A stretch of 64,000 nucleotides of DNA, from positions 518,401 through 582,400 of the forward strand of contig NW_026251718.1 in the NCBI RefSeq assembly GCF_025024155.1, written 5' to 3'. Every line of letters starts with the position of its first letter. Within the stretch, counting starts at the first letter, position 1. The position numbers and the translations under genes are program-made. The notes below the pieces were generated by a model that was given only the letters and a program-made list of their open reading frames with translations, did not search any database and was not told where the DNA came from. Shown here in pieces: positions 60,872 to 64,000 of the stretch. Origin of the DNA: Gamsiella multidivaricata. Taxonomy: Eukaryota; Mortierellomycota; Mortierellomycetes; Mortierellales; Mortierellaceae.

Positions 60872-60943
60872 GGGGTTGTAGCTCAGTGGTAGAGCGCTCG
60901 CTTTGCATGCGAGAGGCCCGGAGTTCAATCCTCCGCTGCTCCA
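60872..60943 (+). tRNA. tRNA-Ala (TGC anticodon)
   Basis: 72-nt cloverleaf: D arm GTAGCTCAGTGGTAGAGC, anticodon arm CTCGC-TTTGCAT-GCGAG with anticodon TGC, T arm CGGAG-TTCAATC-CTCCG, acceptor GGGGTTG with CTGCTCC and discriminator A (one T-T mismatch and two G-T pairs). A pol III terminator TTTTT follows at 60947-60951. No intron. Confidence 0.96.
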
Positions 60944-62442
60944 AACTTTTTCCCTTCTTTGAAGGAATAATCTATTTGGCTACCCCTGCACAAATCCCAT
61001 GTAAAACAAGACTCGTATCTTTTGCGAATTTCAAGTCGAAACAACGCGGCGAGAGGTTGAGAACCATTCCTTCCTCCACCTGGCACCCCATGCAACCTTT
61101 TGCGACCTTGGGAGAAGCCTTCTTCATGACGGAAAACAGGGTTTTATCGATGACGGACTCAGCGATGACGAAATGGGAAATCAGTTACATTGTGGAGTCC
61201 TTTAAGAGACAGATGACGATCTAGCTTAAAGAGCCGGGGCCATGTACCATAAGGACTACTGGCATAATCGACATTTAAAAAATGTTGGCCTTACATGGGG
61301 TTAGTATAGGGGTTGCCAAATAGCAGTGGCAACCCGGATTGTCAAATAGATTGTCCCTTCTTTGAAATCTTTCAGTCTGTTGTGCTTCATCCTCTTCTTT
61401 TGCTACCCACGTTCTCTATGAGCACTAGCGATAATGACGGCGTCCGGCAACTTTAGGCACGCATTACAACACGGCTAATGTTCGCCAGCTTCATAGTGTT
61501 CCTAAAGTAGGCGAATCAACTTTGCAGGTCAGCGTTTTCGCGCGCGTGTATAGAACTCAACATAAAAGACTGCTAGATAAAGTCCTCGATATCTTTGCCA
61601 TCAATCCGCATACATCCACATCCTGCTCTATACTCTTCATCCTCATCTTCATCGTGAACAAGGCTATCTCACTTGTACCCCTTAAAGTTTATACTTTTAT
61701 ACTCGTCCTCACCCTCTATACCTTCCACAAAGCTTGATATGGCTGAAATTACCGAAGTATATTCAACAGTAGACGACGCGGAAGGGCTCAGATCGCGTAT
61801 AAAACCTTATGGTGGGTCAACTTCCTTGGGAACTGGAGAAGGCGGTGAAGAATCAGAGAAGCCAGGTGGGCCAAGGTCTGATTTAAGCGCCTTGGTTTGG
61901 TCCTTGTCAACTGTGCACCCATCATAATGGCGCCTCACTGAGTTTGTGGAAAGAAGGGCAGATTTTTTGCACACGCAGCAGTACCTGCATTCATGTCCGA
62001 ATCGTGGTAGAGAACAACCTGGTTTTTTGTGAATACACATTCAAAGGTGAATGGCTCGTTTGTATGGTTTACTTTCCAATGGTGTTCGTCCCATGGACCA
62101 TAATTCTCTCTATCTTACTTAAACAACCCGTAGTGACATTTGAAGAAGACGCATTTCGAAACTTTGGGCATATTGCTCAGGGATTAGGGTGTTGGATGTA
62201 TAAGTTCATGAGGTTGCTGGTGCCGTACTTATGCTCCTATTCGTGGAGCACAAGAGGAAGAGGACCTGGACTGCATGCATTTATTGTAAAATACATTGCA
62301 ATGAATGGGTAAAGGGAGGACCAACGCATACATACCATGTAAAAACCGTTCTACAGGACATAACATGCACGCATTTGCTGCAAAAAGTATTACACTCAGT
62401 GTAAAACGCATCGTAATCATTGGAACAATATGCCATGATTGA
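60944..62442. other. Region between tRNA-Ala and transposon end
   Basis: No gene called. A + strand ORF starting MAEITEVYSTVDDAEGLRS (61739-61927) and a minus ORF with a C-x2-C ... H pattern (61807-62040) overlap each other. Neither shows a clear family, and either may be a relic. Confidence 0.4.
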
Positions 62443-62500
62443 CCTCACTCATTTTGTGAGATATAAATTTTTAAAATTAAATCTCGAAAAATGAGTGAGG
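62443..62500. repeat. 58-bp near-palindrome, probable terminal/subterminal repeat of pogo-like element
   Basis: CCTCACTCATTTT at the left and AAAATGAGTGAGG at the right are exact inverted copies, and the inner bases remain largely complementary (GAGAT..TAAATTTT). It lies about 80 bp beyond the stop of the transposase gene, where a terminal inverted repeat is expected. The other end of the element is outside the window. Confidence 0.6.
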
Positions 62501-62578
62501 CCATTATTATAGACTACACTCCTTTTTGCGAAAATATAAGGGGTGTTATTCAGTGTTCTGTGACTATTTTGCTAGGAT

Positions 62579-64000
62579 TTACGGATCACCAAGCACACGA
62601 ATCACACATCGCGCTGCTTTTCGGTGGCTCGCATTATTGTCTCTAAGCATCTCGAACACCTTGGTCTTCAAAGTCTCTCCTTCCTTAGACTTGAACGACT
62701 CGACAGCATCACGCTCGATGGAAGAACTCCTCTCTCGCGAGCCGTACCTCTTGGCGATTTTCTTGCACATCTTCTGCTTGATCTCCTCTGCCAAATCCTG
62801 TGCGTCCTTTTGGTTCTTGTCAAGGGAAAACTGAATCTTGTCCTCGTCCATGACCGAAGCAATCAATCGTACATAGCGTCGCCTGGCCTGACTTGCATCC
62901 GTGTCCTCCACAGGTGGATACAGTGGTGATCGCTCCTTCACATACACTGATTCTTGCTCCAGCTTATCAACTTGCGCCTTTGAAAGAACGCCGACTTTGC
63001 AAAAACAATGCCTCACCGTCAAGGCCTTGACATGCGACCACGCGTACGGAATAAGTGACCATGCATCGCCGTTGGATATCTTCTCCCCAGTGGCATACTC
63101 CTTTGTAACTGATTTGTTGCTGAGCATCTCGAGGTAGTGTCGTTTAAATGCGCTAATTATTCCTGCGTCCAAAGGTTGGGTAACGGATGTCGAATTGGCA
63201 GGCAGGCGCTCAACCCGAAGATGCTTCCATATCTCTCCTGCAAGTGGGTCCTTGCCTCCAGACTTGCCGTGTGCTCCACATGAGTCGATAAGCAGAAGAC
63301 TCTTGTTGGTGAGGCTCTCGTCGAGCGAATGAAGCCATTGCTTGAAAAGATCCAGGGTCATGTATCCCTTTTCATGTCTCATCGAGGCAATAGGGACCTC
63401 AGGCAATGGTCGGATACCTCGAGCAAGGTGCTCGCCTACAATATCAAGCAATTAGACATAATCATTAGTTCCTTTTCATGTTAAATAAGTCCTCTATTAA
63501 ATTTAGTACAAAACACGGGGTTTTTGTATCCTTACCAAGAACTTGCGGCCTCAAAGCCGTTACGTCTGCACGGTCAAGCGAAGATCCAGAGGCGTTGACA
63601 CAGAAGAGAATCGACACGCGAGATTTCCCCCGCTCTGGTTTGGCACCACTCTTGAACTCCGCCGTAGTGTACGAGTGAGTGGAGAGCTCCCTGAGGTACA
63701 TGCCAGTCTCATCGCAATTGTAGATGTCGTCGGGCTTAAAGTCAGCGCATATGTTGCGGATCTCGTTCATCCTTTCTGCGATGGCATCTTTGTCGACAGA
63801 TCCCGCTTCTCCTCTGAGACTGCAGTAGGCGACACCGTACTCCTGCGTCATCCTCGAACGCCACGATGTCGTAAAAGAGATGGTGCGACCATGAGGGATA
63901 TCATTGAAGTCACCAATATCGTCCGCAATGTCGTCCGCAAGAATGTGAAGAACGGAATCGGCTGCGACTTGGAGCTGTAGACCACTGACAACGCCGTTGC
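62579..64000 (-). CDS. pogo/Tigger-type DDE transposase (5' partial)
   Basis: DDE_1 superfamily transposase of a Tc1/mariner-pogo cut-and-paste element. Visible exons: complement of 63536..64000 (runs off the window) and 62579..63435, with a 100-bp GT-AG intron placed so that RPQVLG-EHLARG is continuous. Catalytic acidic residues are all present: DIYNCDETGMYL (first D), LLLIDSCGAHG (second D), and TQPLDAGIISAFKRHY (third D). Upstream SWRSRMTQEYG resembles the end of the CENPB-type helix-turn-helix region, which lies outside the window. About 439 residues are visible with no stop or frameshift. The C-terminal 100 residues are Lys/Glu-rich. Confidence 0.88.

Noticed and set aside
61807..62040. 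Minus-strand ORF with CRYCCVCKKS ... HYDGC pattern, as a zinc-finger gene
   Set aside because: Only one loose Cys/His pattern, overlapped by an opposite ORF; no start context or conserved family features.

Overview
This window is nuclear DNA from a filamentous fungus. The genes are intron-rich, with short GT-AG introns that often carry CTAAC-like branch sites. Introns and UTRs are full of pyrimidine and poly(A/T) tracts. The content includes a Zn(II)2Cys6 regulator, an Slt2-type MAP kinase, a SCAP-like sterol sensor, secreted small proteins and pogo/LINE mobile DNA. This fits an early-diverging (Mucoromycota/Mortierella-like) fungus, but that placement is inference.

Layout. Housekeeping and signalling block, 1-10 kb: a truncated mitochondrial carrier, acyl-CoA-binding protein, cell-wall-integrity MAP kinase (-), HUT1-like UDP-sugar transporter, and a bHLH transcription factor (-). 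Secretory block, 12.7-27.7 kb: three paralogous small secreted Cys-rich proteins, a phytanoyl-CoA dioxygenase-like gene, and two tandem secreted sphingomyelinase-like genes separated by a perfect 231-bp inverted repeat. Long intergenic stretches lie between them. Regulatory and translation block, 28-57.9 kb: F-box/WD40 protein (-), Gcn20/ABCF ATPase (-), a decayed GH16 glucanase (-), Zn2Cys6 activator (+), SCAP-like protein (-), a divergent ribosomal-protein pair uL14 (-) / eL27 (+), PP2A B56 subunit Rts1 (+), and a GRAM-TBC RabGAP (+). Mobile block, 58-64 kb: two 5'-truncated LINE copies in the same orientation, a tRNA-Ala(TGC) gene, a palindromic terminal-repeat-like element, and a pogo/Tigger-family transposase that runs off the end.

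How genes relate. MAP kinase Slt2, HUT1 and the GH16 relic all touch cell-wall or glycan biology. The secreted trio and the two sphingomyelinase-like genes share TATA-box promoters 120-200 bp upstream of ATG and look like tandem or inverted duplications. The ribosomal pair shares a promoter of about 150 bp.

Most notable: the eL27 gene yields a full-length 136-residue protein only if intron 1 is GC-AG and intron 2 is AT-AC. The perfect inverted repeat in the sphingomyelinase locus and the mobile-element cluster at the tRNA gene also deserve attention. All exon joins were made by eye from reading frame and family similarity, without transcript evidence.
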